A stretch of DNA of 48,709 nucleotides from an uncultured Ignavibacteriales bacterium (GCA_903929035.1 CAIYTF010000057.1:1-48709); one strand, 5' to 3'; positions 1-10,029 are shown, numbered from the stretch's first letter. A program made the numbers and translations. Notes: generated by a model not told the origin, from the sequence alone.

Positions 1-203
1 ATCCGGTATAATCAGTAACTTTTTGGCAATATTGAGTGGTAAGTTCGCCTCCTACGGAGACGAGAGAGTAAACTCTGCACGTTTTACCGTGAGCATCGCG
101 CCGCTTCTCGCGGCACTTGCTCACGGTTATTCAAATTATACTCCTTTGGAGTATCGCCGTGAGCATTCCATTTACTTTGTATCGGCATACTATTCAACTA
201 ACG
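1..203. repeat. Modular palindromic intergenic repeat, copy A (cut by window start)
   Basis: This stretch is an inverted copy of much of the element at 44822-45198. The shared parts are the 'cgcctcctacgga' segment (about 46-60), a nested hairpin at 87-126 (CCGTGAG ... CTCACGG enclosing a CCGC/GCGG inner stem), 'ttattcaaat' directly after it, and the small palindrome ACTCCTTTGGAGT at 140-152. The right edge becomes unlike copy B near 200. It lies just beyond the 3' end of the minus-strand chemosensory operon, so it could also act as a transcription stop (inference). No credible protein is encoded. Confidence 0.75.
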
Positions 204-234
204 GAAAATTGTTAGAGTACCAAAACTGTTACAA

Positions 235-2433
235 TTATTCACTCAATAGTATTTCATTTTCTTTGAGGGCATCCATCATAATATTTATTAACTCACTTTT
301 TATGAATGGCTTTGATAAATAATGCGTACACCCGGCAGCCAAAAAATGATCTTTATCTCCTTTCATAGCATAGGCTGTAATTGCTATGATTGGTATCTGC
401 TTATAAGAAGGTATTTGCCTTATATTTCTAGTTGTTGCAAGACCATTTGGCGAATTAAAACCCAAATATATATCCATCAGTACCGCGTCATACTGTTTTT
501 GTTTCACCTTTTCTAAAGCCTCGTTTTGGTTTGATACTATATCAATATTGCAAAAGTCATTAAGAATTCGCTTGACCAAATCAACAGACACCGGATCATC
601 CTCAACATATAGTACTTCTGCAAGTTTATGATTCGGAGGAAAAGTAATAGAAGGTATTCCAGGTTCCGGACTTTTGCATTTCGGAATATTTTCATCTTCA
701 GCCGATGTTTTGACGGGTATCCGGATAATGAAAGTAGAGCCAACTCCCACTTCACTCTCTAAAGAAATATCTCCATTAAGTTTTTCAATAAAACTTTTAG
801 TTATTGTTAATCCAAGCCCTGTTCCCTCATAACTTCTTGTAAAGCCTTCACTTACTTGACGAAACTCATCCCAAATAATTCCCTGGTTTTCTTTGGCTAT
901 ACCTATCCCTGTATCTATTATCTTAATAATTATGTAACTCTTTGAACCCGAAAACTCAGTGGTGACCTTGATCCTAATTCCACCTTGTTCTGTATATTTA
1001 ACGGCATTGTTAATTAAGTTATTTATTATTTGTCGAAACAACCTTTTATCCGAGATAATTTCCGGTATATTCAAGTCGGTTTCAACAGAAAGAAATAATG
1101 ATTTCTTTTTAGCCGCTTCCATAAATAATTCAGCTATATCATATATTTCCGAAATTATATTTACTTTTGACGCCAGATAATTAAGTTTACCTGCTTCAAT
1201 AACTGATAGATCAATAATAAGATCGAGAGTTTCCATAAGCCTGTGTCCGCTCTTCTTTATTACATTAAGATTATGTATAACTTCTGAATCAGTAACTTCT
1301 TCAAGCAGCATTTCCGAATATCCCAAAATACCTATCATTGGAGTACGTAATTCGTGACTCATATTCGCTAAAAAACTCGATTTTAATCTATTCATTTCTT
1401 CCGCCTGTTCTTTGGCGGCAATTAATTGCATCTCGGATATTTTTTCTTCGGTTATATCTTTAATAATGGCACTGTAATACACTGTATCATCTATTTCCCA
1501 ATATGAAAGGGACACTGCTATCGGGAAAATTGTCCCATCTTTTCTAAGTCCATCTAACTCCACGGTACGTCCCATCATAGTAGATGATAGACTTTTCATA
1601 AATTGAGCATTTTTTTCGTGTAATGATTCAGGCAAAATCACAGATGCAGGCTGGAAAAGGATTTCATCTTCAGTGTAGCCGAATATTTTCTGAGCTGCTC
1701 CATTCCATAAGATGATTTTACCATTAGAATTTCCAATAACAACGGCATCGATTGCCGTCTCAATAATTGAGCGGAACTTAATTTCTGATTTTCTTATATT
1801 TTCTTCGGCAGTTTTCCTGGTTTCAACTTCACGTAACAATAATTCTGTCCGCTCTTCTACCCTTTTATTTAGATGATCATTTAATGTTTCTAATTCGTCC
1901 TGAGTGATTTTGAGAATGCGGTTTTGCTCAATCGCGTTCTCATAAGTTGACATTAATAAGCGAATAAGCTGTTTCTTGCCGGTAGTAAAAATATTCAGCT
2001 TTCCATCCCCTATGCTATAGGCAAACTGTTCTTTTTCATTGCTGTCAAACCTTTCCTCTTGGAAGATAGCAGAGATACGAGTGAGCATATATTCCTTGGA
2101 ATAGGGTTTGGTTAAATAATAGTCGGCTCCAACTTCTAAAGCGCGTAGAATGTTTTCCGATTCGGAAAGAGTGGTTAGAAGTACTACGGGGATTTCACTT
2201 AGTTCAGGGTCTTTTTTAATAGCACTGCATAACCCAAAACCGTCCAATTCCGGCATTACTATATCGCTAATAATAAGATCAGGCTTCATATTACGGCTAA
2301 CCTCTTGGGCTTGTATTCCATTAGCCGCTGTTATGACTTTATAGTTTGCAGATTCGAGTAACTGTTTCAATTTAAGTGCCTGCGTTAAACTATCCTCTAC
2401 AATGACGATAGTTTTCGGATTTTCATTAATCAT
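235..2433 (-). CDS. Hybrid sensor histidine kinase REC-PAS-HisKA-HATPase-REC, last gene of chemosensory operon
   Basis: A cytoplasmic hybrid histidine kinase of 732 residues. There is no signal peptide or membrane segment. Domains in order: N-terminal receiver (about 8-125, phospho-acceptor Asp near 57 in 'DLIISDIVMPELDGFG'), linker with a coiled coil (about 155-215), PAS (about 218-332), HisKA with the phospho-His in 'SHELRTP' (near 360), HATPase with 'DTGIGI' and 'GTGLGLTI', and a C-terminal receiver (about 610-730, 'VLMDIYLG'). The start is placed at ATG 2433, behind AGGAG, rather than the GTG at 2445, which would overlap the Shine-Dalgarno. It lies 17 bases after cheB in the same direction, so it is probably the output or partner of the CheA encoded upstream. 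In Wsp clusters this slot holds the diguanylate cyclase WspR; here there is no GGDEF domain. The final output is not visible in the window. Confidence 0.93.
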   Translation of the reverse strand: MINENPKTIVIVEDSLTQALKLKQLLESANYKVITAANGIQAQEVSRNMKPDLIISDIVMPELDGFGLCSAIKKDPELSEIPVVLLTTLSESENILRALEVGADYYLTKPYSKEYMLTRISAIFQEERFDSNEKEQFAYSIGDGKLNIFTTGKKQLIRLLMSTYENAIEQNRILKITQDELETLNDHLNKRVEERTELLLREVETRKTAEENIRKSEIKFRSIIETAIDAVVIGNSNGKIILWNGAAQKIFGYTEDEILFQPASVILPESLHEKNAQFMKSLSSTMMGRTVELDGLRKDGTIFPIAVSLSYWEIDDTVYYSAIIKDITEEKISEMQLIAAKEQAEEMNRLKSSFLANMSHELRTPMIGILGYSEMLLEEVTDSEVIHNLNVIKKSGHRLMETLDLIIDLSVIEAGKLNYLASKVNIISEIYDIAELFMEAAKKKSLFLSVETDLNIPEIISDKRLFRQIINNLINNAVKYTEQGGIRIKVTTEFSGSKSYIIIKIIDTGIGIAKENQGIIWDEFRQVSEGFTRSYEGTGLGLTITKSFIEKLNGDISLESEVGVGSTFIIRIPVKTSAEDENIPKCKSPEPGIPSITFPPNHKLAEVLYVEDDPVSVDLVKRILNDFCNIDIVSNQNEALEKVKQKQYDAVLMDIYLGFNSPNGLATTRNIRQIPSYKQIPIIAITAYAMKGDKDHFLAAGCTHYLSKPFIKSELINIMMDALKENEILLSE

Positions 2434-2450
2434 ACTATTCTTCACTCCTA

Positions 2451-3533
2451 TTATATTTTCTCGGGCAATGGTTCTTTACCGTTTATTAGGGATATTAAAG
2501 TTGCAGCTATTTTATCAACCGGAAGTATCATCACTGCACCTCCAAGTTGTATCGCTTCATTAGGCATTCCAAAAACAACACAACTTTCACTATCTTGAGC
2601 AATAGTTACAGACCCTTGTTCTCTCATTAATTTCAACTCTTTCGCGCCGTCATTTCCCATACCGCTTAGTATCACTCCAACAGCATTGCCGCCTATTACT
2701 TTAGCTACATTCTCAAAAAGATGCGATACGGAAGAAATGCCTAAATCATCTTTACACTTAACACATAAAATTCTTTTCCCTGTAATATCAACTCCTAAAT
2801 TAAATCCATCCGGTGATAAATACGCGATACCGGCACTGATGTATTCATTGTTATAAGCTACCTTAACAGTAAAACCGGTTGTCGATGTTAACCATTCAGC
2901 AAATCCGTTAATAAATCCATAAGCAATATGCTGTATAATTAAAATCGGTACCCTTAAATTCTTTGGTAATCCAAAAAGTATTTTTTGAATAGCACCAGGA
3001 CCTCCTGTTGAGGCTCCAATCGCGATAAGCCGAACATCTGCATTATTATATCTTGTCCCAATATTTTCAGATACCGGATTCGAAAGAAGCCCATTTTTTG
3101 CAAAACGCTCTTTTTTTGCAATTTTTTTCTCAACCTTTATCGCCGCCATAAGTTTTATTGTTACCCTGAGATCTAATGAAAGCCTGTCAAAATCCGGATG
3201 TGTTGGTGCAGGAGGTCTGTTAACCGCTGTTAATGCACCAGCCTCGATTATCTTGAATACAACAGAAATCTCTTTGGTATTTGTTGTTCCGCTTACAACA
3301 ACAATAGGTGTTGGGCGTGTTTCCATAATTCTGCGGGTAGTTTCATATCCGTCCATTTCCGGCATTTGAAGATCCATTGAAATCACATCCGGTTTGTTCC
3401 GAAGTGTTAATTCAACTGCCTCCGCGCCATTGTTGGCAATTCCAACTACCTGAATTTCCTTATCCTGACTATAAATATGATTGAGTAACTTTTGAGCTAC
3501 TATCGAATCATCCACTATAAGTACCCTTACCAC
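2451..3533 (-). CDS. cheB: Chemotaxis response regulator protein-glutamate methylesterase CheB
   Basis: A receiver fused to a CheB methylesterase domain, 360 residues, the normal length. The receiver has the acidic pocket 'VDDS' (8-9) and phospho-acceptor Asp54 in 'MDLQMPEMDG'. The catalytic triad of the esterase is visible as Ser175 ('GASTGGPG'), His202 ('IIQHI') and Asp295 ('SGMGNDGA'). In the family it removes methyl groups from receptor glutamates and is activated by phosphorylation from CheA. The start is a GTG at 3533 with GGAG five bases upstream. The gene follows cheA after 13 bases and fills the WspF position of a Wsp-like operon. The linker between domains (about 120-165) is long and lysine-rich. 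Confidence 0.96.
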   Translation of the reverse strand: MVRVLIVDDSIVAQKLLNHIYSQDKEIQVVGIANNGAEAVELTLRNKPDVISMDLQMPEMDGYETTRRIMETRPTPIVVVSGTTNTKEISVVFKIIEAGALTAVNRPPAPTHPDFDRLSLDLRVTIKLMAAIKVEKKIAKKERFAKNGLLSNPVSENIGTRYNNADVRLIAIGASTGGPGAIQKILFGLPKNLRVPILIIQHIAYGFINGFAEWLTSTTGFTVKVAYNNEYISAGIAYLSPDGFNLGVDITGKRILCVKCKDDLGISSVSHLFENVAKVIGGNAVGVILSGMGNDGAKELKLMREQGSVTIAQDSESCVVFGMPNEAIQLGGAVMILPVDKIAATLISLINGKEPLPEKI

Positions 3534-3546
3534 TAAGACTCCTTTT

Positions 3547-5829
3547 TTAAATTAATCTGCTTACAATTTCAAGCAGGTTGTCCTGATCAAAACCTTTTTT
3601 AACTAAATACGCGTTCGCGCCAGCGTCAATTCCTCTTTCTCTATCTTCCCGGGACTCAAGAGATGTTACTAGAACAACGGGAATCCCTGTCAGCCTTTTA
3701 TCACTCCGTACTTTTTCTGTTAAAATAAACCCGTTCATCCTGGGCATATCCACATCAGAAACAAGCAGATTGAAGTCTCCATATACTAATTGTTCAAAAG
3801 CATCCGCGCCGTTCATAGCCGTCTTAACATCATAGCCGGCGGATTCTAAAATATTCTTTAGCAGCAGGCGGGATGTAAGCGAATCTTCCGCGACAAGAAT
3901 TTTTCTTTTTTTTGCAAGGCTTTCATTTCCATCAATATATTTATTAATTCCAACATTATACTTTGTATGGACTGCTGTATTCAGTAATCCTAAAGCGTCA
4001 AGTATAAGCACCAGTTTACCGTCACCAAGTGCTGCCGCGCCAATCACATCCTTGACTTGAAGTAATTGACGACCAAGATTTTTAACCAATAATTCTTGCT
4101 CTCCAATAATCTCATCCACTATAAAAGCAATTTTCACGCCCGATGAATGCAAAATAACGATATTTCTTTTATCAGACACATCAACAAAGTGCTTTGACCG
4201 CGGGGAACTTATTACATCGCAGAGATTAACGAGTGAAATCATCTCTCCGTTTACATTGATAACCTCGCGGTTTTCCATCGTGGTTATATTATCAATTTTG
4301 ATAAGTAATACGCGTTCAATATTTGCCGAGGGAAGAATATATAATTGCTTATTGGTACTTACCAAGACACCTCTAAACGCGGCCAGTCGAATGGGTAATG
4401 TAAGAGTAAATGTTGTTCCAATATCTTTTTTAGTCTCAAAAGTTATGTTCCCCCCTAGTTTTTCCGCAGTCTCCCGCACTATTGCCAGCCCTAAACCCCG
4501 CCCCGATATATCGGTGATCATTGTTTTGGTTGATATTCCGGAAAGGAAAATAAAAGGTAATAATTCAATATCGGAAAGCTTATCTAATTTTTCATCAGGA
4601 ATAATCTTATTTTTCTTAAAGGTTTCCCTTAATTTGTTTGCATCAATACCAGAACCATTGTCAGCTAGTTTTATTTCAACATACTGACCGCTTTTCTGAG
4701 AAACGCTTATTTTAATAGATGCATTGGGAGATTTACCTTTATTAATTCTCACTGTCGGGGTCTCAATCCCGTGATCAATACAGTTCCTGATAAGGTGTAT
4801 GAGGGGTGCCTTGATCTCGTCAAGAATGCGCTTATCAACATCAATTTCATCAACATCAAACTCTATGTCAATCTGCTTGCCTTGATCGTTGGAAAGATCC
4901 CTCACAATTTTTGGGAGACCATCCATTGCAGAAGAAAATGGCAGCATTAACAATTTTTTTACTCCCCAAAATAAACTATCTACCTGCATACCAACTGTTT
5001 GTGCATAGTGTTCCGAGAACCGTGAAAGATTTGATATTCTATTATTTATGGACTTAATAAAGGTGAAATTATTCTCGTTCGATTGTACAATTTTTTCCGT
5101 AATTGGAGTAAAATTTGTAAGTCCTGCTTTGTTTTCAGATACTTTTTGTTTTTGCGACCGCCGAACGTATCTTACGAATTTTTGATGTTTTTGCACTTCT
5201 TTTTGATAGAAAGAAATATCTCTGCATAAATTTATTAATTCCAAATTCTGCTGATGCGCCATCAATTTTATCGCGCGTAGTTCCTCTACCTGATTCATTA
5301 GGTTATCCAGAGTTGCTAAAGAAACCCTAATTGTATTATTTCCACCGGACAATTCGGGTAATTCTTTTTTATTATCTTCCTTTATTGGAGCCGGTATTGG
5401 AGCAACCGGTGTAAATATTCCGGTTGCTGCCTTGTTCAAGGCTTCCAATAAAATCGCGGAACTTGATTTTGCTTGTATTGCTGCTTCAGCGGTTGCCGCG
5501 TGAATAAGATTTTTTATACAATCAACACTCCCGAACAAGATTTCAATTAGTTCAGGTACCGGATTCAATTCTTTTCTTTTTAAAAGCCCGAATATACTTT
5601 CCGCTGAATGACAAATTCTCTCTACATCAGTCCTGTCTATACTTCTAGCCGCCCCTTTTAGACTATGGTATTCTCTGAATAAAGCTTCAACTATTGAATC
5701 GCGATTTATGCCGGCATCGACCTTTTCAAGCTGCATTAAGCCATCGGTTAACCGCTGTATTCTTTCTGCAGATTCAATATTAAATGCTTCAACAAGTTCT
5801 TTAAGAAGCATTTCCTGTTTTGTTGCCAC
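3547..5829 (-). CDS. cheA: Hybrid chemotaxis histidine kinase CheA with C-terminal receiver (WspE-like)
   Basis: A kinase of 760 residues with Hpt, HATPase, CheW-like and receiver domains. The Hpt domain has phospho-acceptor His55 in 'EYHSLKGAAR'. A linker and helical dimerisation region (about 160-290) comes next, then the ATPase domain ('HLIRNCIDHGIE', 'LADNGSGID', 'GRGLGLAIV'), a CheW-like coupling domain (about 480-620) and a C-terminal receiver ('KILVAEDS', phospho-acceptor in 'SDVDMPRMNG'). This architecture is typical of WspE/FrzE-type kinases rather than flagellar CheA, which lacks the fused receiver. No separate P2 CheY-binding domain is obvious. The start is GTG at 5829, two bases before the end of the receptor gene, so the two are probably translationally coupled. 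Likely phosphate targets are its own receiver, CheB and the hybrid kinase downstream (inference). Confidence 0.95.
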   Translation of the reverse strand: MATKQEMLLKELVEAFNIESAERIQRLTDGLMQLEKVDAGINRDSIVEALFREYHSLKGAARSIDRTDVERICHSAESIFGLLKRKELNPVPELIEILFGSVDCIKNLIHAATAEAAIQAKSSSAILLEALNKAATGIFTPVAPIPAPIKEDNKKELPELSGGNNTIRVSLATLDNLMNQVEELRAIKLMAHQQNLELINLCRDISFYQKEVQKHQKFVRYVRRSQKQKVSENKAGLTNFTPITEKIVQSNENNFTFIKSINNRISNLSRFSEHYAQTVGMQVDSLFWGVKKLLMLPFSSAMDGLPKIVRDLSNDQGKQIDIEFDVDEIDVDKRILDEIKAPLIHLIRNCIDHGIETPTVRINKGKSPNASIKISVSQKSGQYVEIKLADNGSGIDANKLRETFKKNKIIPDEKLDKLSDIELLPFIFLSGISTKTMITDISGRGLGLAIVRETAEKLGGNITFETKKDIGTTFTLTLPIRLAAFRGVLVSTNKQLYILPSANIERVLLIKIDNITTMENREVINVNGEMISLVNLCDVISSPRSKHFVDVSDKRNIVILHSSGVKIAFIVDEIIGEQELLVKNLGRQLLQVKDVIGAAALGDGKLVLILDALGLLNTAVHTKYNVGINKYIDGNESLAKKRKILVAEDSLTSRLLLKNILESAGYDVKTAMNGADAFEQLVYGDFNLLVSDVDMPRMNGFILTEKVRSDKRLTGIPVVLVTSLESREDRERGIDAGANAYLVKKGFDQDNLLEIVSRLI

Positions 5830-5830
5830 T

Positions 5831-7765
5831 TTAAGCCTTAGACTGATTTATTTGTTCTATAATATTCTGGCCTAAGATAGATAGATTTTTTGCCGCGGTT
5901 TCAGCCTGTTGAGTGCCTATCACATTCTGCATCATTGCCTGTTTGATACTATCAAAAGCTATTGCAACCTGATCTATGCCAGCGAGCTGTTCTTCGCTTG
6001 TGGATAAAATTTGTTCCGCTGCACTTGCTGTTTCAACAATACTCTCAGCTAATGACCGAATAGCCTCGCGTGATAGCTGAGACTGCTTAACTCCAATATC
6101 CACCGTTTTCATTACCTGTTCCGTTCCCAAAACAGTGCTGTTAATCGTTTTTTGAACATCCATTAATATTGTTCTGGTTTGTGCTGAAGCCTGTTTAGCC
6201 TGCAGAGCTAAACTTTTTACCTCTTGGGCTACCACGCCAAATCCCTTACCGTATTCACCTGCTTTTGCAGCTTCAATACCGGCATTTACGGACAGCATAT
6301 TGACTTGTTCGGCAATATCGTTAACTGTAGCAGCAATTTCGCCAATAGCCTGACTTTGTTCGCTTAATTGAACAACAGTTTCATCTATTGTTTCCATTTG
6401 TTCTTTTACTAAATTCATCCCGTCAATGGTCTGCTCAACGGCTTCCTTACCTTTGGCAGATATTTGCGCGGCACTTTGGGCGGTTTCAGTAACAGTCTTT
6501 GCCATTTTAGCAGCAAGATGAGATGTCTGTCTAACCTCACTCATAGATGCTGATGTTTCGCTAATGGCAGATGCTGTTTGAGTTGAGCCGGCAGCAACTT
6601 CTGTGGTAGTGGCTAATATTTGGTTTGCAGAAGAAGCAAGAATACTTGCAGCTTCGAGAAGCTGCTGATTTTTACCAATCAATTCTTTGGCACGATCCTC
6701 AACTCTTAATTCAAGAGTATTATTCAATTCTTTCATTTCCTCGTCCAAACGCTTCTGAATAGTAACATCGCGGGCAGCAGCAAAGCTGCCGATTACTTTT
6801 CCATCCTTATCTTTATAAACATTCGCGTTATAAAGCACGTGGGTGATTTGACCTCCGGCTCCGCGAATCGAAAGCGGATAATCGGTTACCGAACCTTCAT
6901 CAAAAACTTTTTTATAACCTGCTCGCGCTTTCTCCGGATCCGTAAAATAGTCTGAAAAATTTGTACCAATAAGAGTTTCAATGGACCTGCCCGTTATCCT
7001 TAGTGTTGCTCCGTTAACATCGGTAATTTTTCCTTCGGGGCTGATTGTTAGAAGCGGGTCTTGGCTTGCCTCGATTAAATTCCGCGTATATATTCTTGTT
7101 TGGTCGTTTTCTCTTATAAGGCGGCTCATTGAAACAGCAACATACAGCCCCATCCCTAAGGAAAATATTCCTGATAGTATAAGAACAGTAAGAGCTATTG
7201 ATTTCTGCTCTTCAATATTTTGCAGGTTATTATTAAATGTCTGCTGCGAATGTGACTGATTTTCAACAAGAATCTCCCGTATTTTTTCATATCGAATTTT
7301 CAATTCACTGAACATTGCAAGATTCGCTTTTCTCCCTGTACCTCGAAATATGAACTTAAGTTCTTCATCGCGAGCTTCTGTATAATTACTAAACTCAGTC
7401 CAAAAATTTGAAAGGAGCTTTATCCCGATAGTGTCGTGTTCTGTTTCATTTATTTTTTGAGCCTCTTGCCATAGTAATTTGGTAAACTGAGTCTTTTCCT
7501 CGATACTCTTAATAATCTTGTGAGCATTTGTTAAATCCTCGATAACCAAAAGGCTAAGCAAATCGCCCTGCATTTTATTCATCGCGGCTTTTAATTCAAT
7601 TGTACCTGTTACCTCTCTGAAGGTTAATTCGGTATTTTTCTTGTATGAATTGGATATGGATAACAAGGTAACAAATCCCGTTAAAGTAAGAACCACGATT
7701 AGTACAATTAGCGCGCCAAATCCAATATAAACTCTTGTGTTTAAGTTGAAATTTCTTTTTTTCAT
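5831..7765 (-). CDS. Methyl-accepting chemotaxis protein with periplasmic sensor and cytoplasmic PAS
   Basis: A 644-residue membrane chemoreceptor. Transmembrane segments are at about 13-36 and 189-212, enclosing a mostly helical periplasmic domain of about 150 residues (four-helix-bundle type). The PAS domain at about 225-340 replaces the usual HAMP; I see no HAMP between the second membrane segment and PAS. A coiled coil (about 335-375) leads to the signalling domain, whose hairpin tip is 'NMLSVNAGIEAAKAGEYGKG' near 489-508, close to the canonical receptor tip. It is the only receptor gene in the operon and presumably clusters with the two CheW proteins and CheA encoded around it. The ligand is unknown. 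It fills the WspA position, though in Pseudomonas wspA is the first gene and here the receptor follows the CheW-CheR-CheW genes. Confidence 0.95.
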   Translation of the reverse strand: MKKRNFNLNTRVYIGFGALIVLIVVLTLTGFVTLLSISNSYKKNTELTFREVTGTIELKAAMNKMQGDLLSLLVIEDLTNAHKIIKSIEEKTQFTKLLWQEAQKINETEHDTIGIKLLSNFWTEFSNYTEARDEELKFIFRGTGRKANLAMFSELKIRYEKIREILVENQSHSQQTFNNNLQNIEEQKSIALTVLILSGIFSLGMGLYVAVSMSRLIRENDQTRIYTRNLIEASQDPLLTISPEGKITDVNGATLRITGRSIETLIGTNFSDYFTDPEKARAGYKKVFDEGSVTDYPLSIRGAGGQITHVLYNANVYKDKDGKVIGSFAAARDVTIQKRLDEEMKELNNTLELRVEDRAKELIGKNQQLLEAASILASSANQILATTTEVAAGSTQTASAISETSASMSEVRQTSHLAAKMAKTVTETAQSAAQISAKGKEAVEQTIDGMNLVKEQMETIDETVVQLSEQSQAIGEIAATVNDIAEQVNMLSVNAGIEAAKAGEYGKGFGVVAQEVKSLALQAKQASAQTRTILMDVQKTINSTVLGTEQVMKTVDIGVKQSQLSREAIRSLAESIVETASAAEQILSTSEEQLAGIDQVAIAFDSIKQAMMQNVIGTQQAETAAKNLSILGQNIIEQINQSKA

Positions 7766-7835
7766 TTTCCATTCTTTTCTAATTTATTAATAAAATAAAA
7801 ATTTATTATTACTGTTATGTATTTATTCGTAATCA

Positions 7836-8471
7836 TCAAGCCATCTCTCTTTTGGAATTGATTAACATTTTTGGGTCATCGAGTAATTTACCGGCATTGA
7901 GAACTACCATCGGGTCATTAGTTACACCAAGTAAATACTGTTCCCTTAGTCCTGTAAGGGTTGGAAGTGCTTTTTGTAATCGACTGCTGTCAATTTCCTT
8001 TATTCCCTCAACAGTATCAACAAGAATACCAAATTCCAAATGATCTTTCCGTAGAATTATGACTTTATTCAATTCTGTTAAGCCCTTCTCTGCCAAATCA
8101 AAAAACTTTTTCAATTCAATAACCGAGACTATCTTTCCGCGAACACTTATTATACCCAAAACAAAATCAGGTGTATTTGGTACGGGAACAATATCTGTAA
8201 GCGGGTAAACTTCACTGACATAGCAGGACTCTACTGCATAAGTTTCATAGGCAAGCGTAAAAATTACAAGTTCAATAAGCTCAACCGCCGAACTGCTTAC
8301 AGGCAGTTTGGCAAATTTTTCAGCCCTCTCTGCAAGTATTTTATTCTTTTCATCAATGGAGGGTTCCCACCCGTGTTCCAATGATTTTAATACAGAATTG
8401 GTATAGGCATAAACACTTTCCCAATCTGTTCTTTTTGCTTTTAATGATTTAGGTTCAAATTTATTTTTCAT
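7836..8471 (-). CDS. cheW: CheW-like coupling protein, long form (211 aa)
   Basis: A chemoreceptor-kinase adaptor. The CheW domain occupies about residues 60-205 ('ELVIFTLAYETYAVES', 'VLGIISVRGKIVSVIELKKF', 'GILVDTVEGI'). The N-terminal extension of about 60 charged residues is longer than in classical CheW (about 150-165 residues). The ATG at 8471 lies just after the cheR stop and is preferred. A TTG at 8486 in the same frame would overlap cheR by 11 bases and cannot be excluded. It is the second of two cheW genes in the operon, as in Wsp clusters (WspB and WspD). A 70-base gap separates it from the receptor gene downstream. Confidence 0.92.
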   Translation of the reverse strand: MKNKFEPKSLKAKRTDWESVYAYTNSVLKSLEHGWEPSIDEKNKILAERAEKFAKLPVSSSAVELIELVIFTLAYETYAVESCYVSEVYPLTDIVPVPNTPDFVLGIISVRGKIVSVIELKKFFDLAEKGLTELNKVIILRKDHLEFGILVDTVEGIKEIDSSRLQKALPTLTGLREQYLLGVTNDPMVVLNAGKLLDDPKMLINSKREMA

Positions 8472-8475
8472 TGTT

Positions 8476-10029
8476 TCATATAGCAATTTTATTTCTAAGT
8501 GACAAAACTATTGCACGTAATTGCCAAGCTGAAATGCCTTCGGAATCATCGACAATCTCATCCTTTTCGCGTTTATGTAGAATTTCTAAAGTATTCTCCA
8601 AATATTTTTTTGATTCACGTTGTTCGCCCCTGTTAAACATCAGTAAACCCAGTGTAAAATGGACAATAGCATAATCCGGATCCAAATATATTGCTTTTTT
8701 ATATAATTTAATGGCTTCATTTATTTTTCCAATTTCCTGCATAATAACACCGTGATAAAAATGATAGATTTTATTGGATTTGTTAAGACAAACAGCTTTG
8801 CGGATATATTCAGCCGCGCTTTCAAGTTGACCAAGGTTCGCGTATGACCTGGCAAGTAACAGCATTAAATCCGGATTTGCGGAAAAATCGCTGCTCCCTG
8901 AAGAAGAACCGGATTGCAGATTTGACAAAAGGTGGACAGTCCTAATATAATCACCCTGTTCAAATGACAGTCTTCCTTTATTATAAATAGAATTTTCTTC
9001 TCCCGATGGTTCTTTGGTCGATAATTGAGGAACAATTACTTTATTTGATAACAAGGCTTTTGTGCTTATTTCTTGATAGAATTTTGTCGGTTTTGATATT
9101 TCTTTTAGCAATGGTCCCTTTTGAAATGTTTCAATTTGGACATTCCTATTATTTTTTACGCGAATGTTATCTTTTCGATAAAAATTACTTTGTCCATATT
9201 TAACTGGTGTAAAGGCTGATTGATTAACAAGATTTGATTCTACCAGACTGACAATGAGCCACCCGCTATCTGTTAAACAGTTGTAAAAATCGTTTACTAT
9301 TCGTTTAATCGAAATTTCTCCAAAATACATCAACACATTCCTGCAAAAGATGATATCAACCGCGTTTCCCCGCGCGAATTGCTCCGCGAATTTATTATTT
9401 GCAAGATTAAGATGAGAAAATGTAACCATTCTTTTTATTTCCCCATTTAGTTCGAATTGATTATTTGAAAGCCTCTTGAAAAACTCAAGTTTGAAAGAGT
9501 TAGAATTTCCCCTGAAAGACCAGCTGCCATATACCCCTTTCCGCGCGCGCTGAAGCACCTTTGGATTAATATCGGTCGCGAGAATTGTAATATCCCATTT
9601 TTCAATATCAGGAATTAGTTTCTTTAATAGTATAGCAATAGTATAAGGTTCTTCACCGCTGCTACATCCGGCGCACCATATCCTGATTTTTCGACCGGAG
9701 TCTTTTCTCTGCTCGATTAGTTGGGATAGTATCCTGCTCTCAAATTCAACTAATCGCTCGGGTTCTCTGAAAAAATATGTCTCTCCTGTTGTTAAATATT
9801 TTGCAAAGACTTCAATTTCTTCGTGGCATAGTTCTTTGGCACTAATATTAGAAAGACATTCTGATGAATCTTTAAAACCCATATCTCTTGCAGCAAGAGA
9901 AAACCCCGTTTCAAGATCCTTGAATCGTTCAGGAGGAAAATGCAGCCCCATCTTAGTTTCGATTATCGTGCTTAATTGCTGTAATTCGGCAAAAGCCAAA
10001 CTGGTTTTAATAGCCACGGACGTTAACAT
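8476..10029 (-). CDS. cheR: Chemotaxis methyltransferase CheR with C-terminal TPR repeats (WspC-like)
   Basis: An SAM-dependent receptor-glutamate methyltransferase of 517 residues. The N-terminal CheR helical domain and methyltransferase core fill about the first 275 residues: 'LTTGETYFFREPERL', SAM motif 'IWCAGCSSGEEPYTIAI', and 'DIIFCRNVLMYF'. A variable linker of about 90 residues follows. At least two to three TPR units then occur around 385-465 ('LLARSYANLGQLESAAEYIR', 'HGVIMQEIGKINEAIKLYKK'). CheR with TPRs is typical of Wsp-type systems. The start is ATG 10029 because a strong GGAGG lies seven bases upstream; an in-frame ATG at 10050 has no such site. The start overlaps the end of the first cheW by seven bases, implying coupled translation. 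Confidence 0.93.
   Translation of the reverse strand: MLTSVAIKTSLAFAELQQLSTIIETKMGLHFPPERFKDLETGFSLAARDMGFKDSSECLSNISAKELCHEEIEVFAKYLTTGETYFFREPERLVEFESRILSQLIEQRKDSGRKIRIWCAGCSSGEEPYTIAILLKKLIPDIEKWDITILATDINPKVLQRARKGVYGSWSFRGNSNSFKLEFFKRLSNNQFELNGEIKRMVTFSHLNLANNKFAEQFARGNAVDIIFCRNVLMYFGEISIKRIVNDFYNCLTDSGWLIVSLVESNLVNQSAFTPVKYGQSNFYRKDNIRVKNNRNVQIETFQKGPLLKEISKPTKFYQEISTKALLSNKVIVPQLSTKEPSGEENSIYNKGRLSFEQGDYIRTVHLLSNLQSGSSSGSSDFSANPDLMLLLARSYANLGQLESAAEYIRKAVCLNKSNKIYHFYHGVIMQEIGKINEAIKLYKKAIYLDPDYAIVHFTLGLLMFNRGEQRESKKYLENTLEILHKREKDEIVDDSEGISAWQLRAIVLSLRNKIAI

Noticed and set aside
23-322. Short frames across the terminal repeat elements (also 44890-45250)
   Set aside because: They run across hairpins and are the product of repeat sequence; no conserved protein features.
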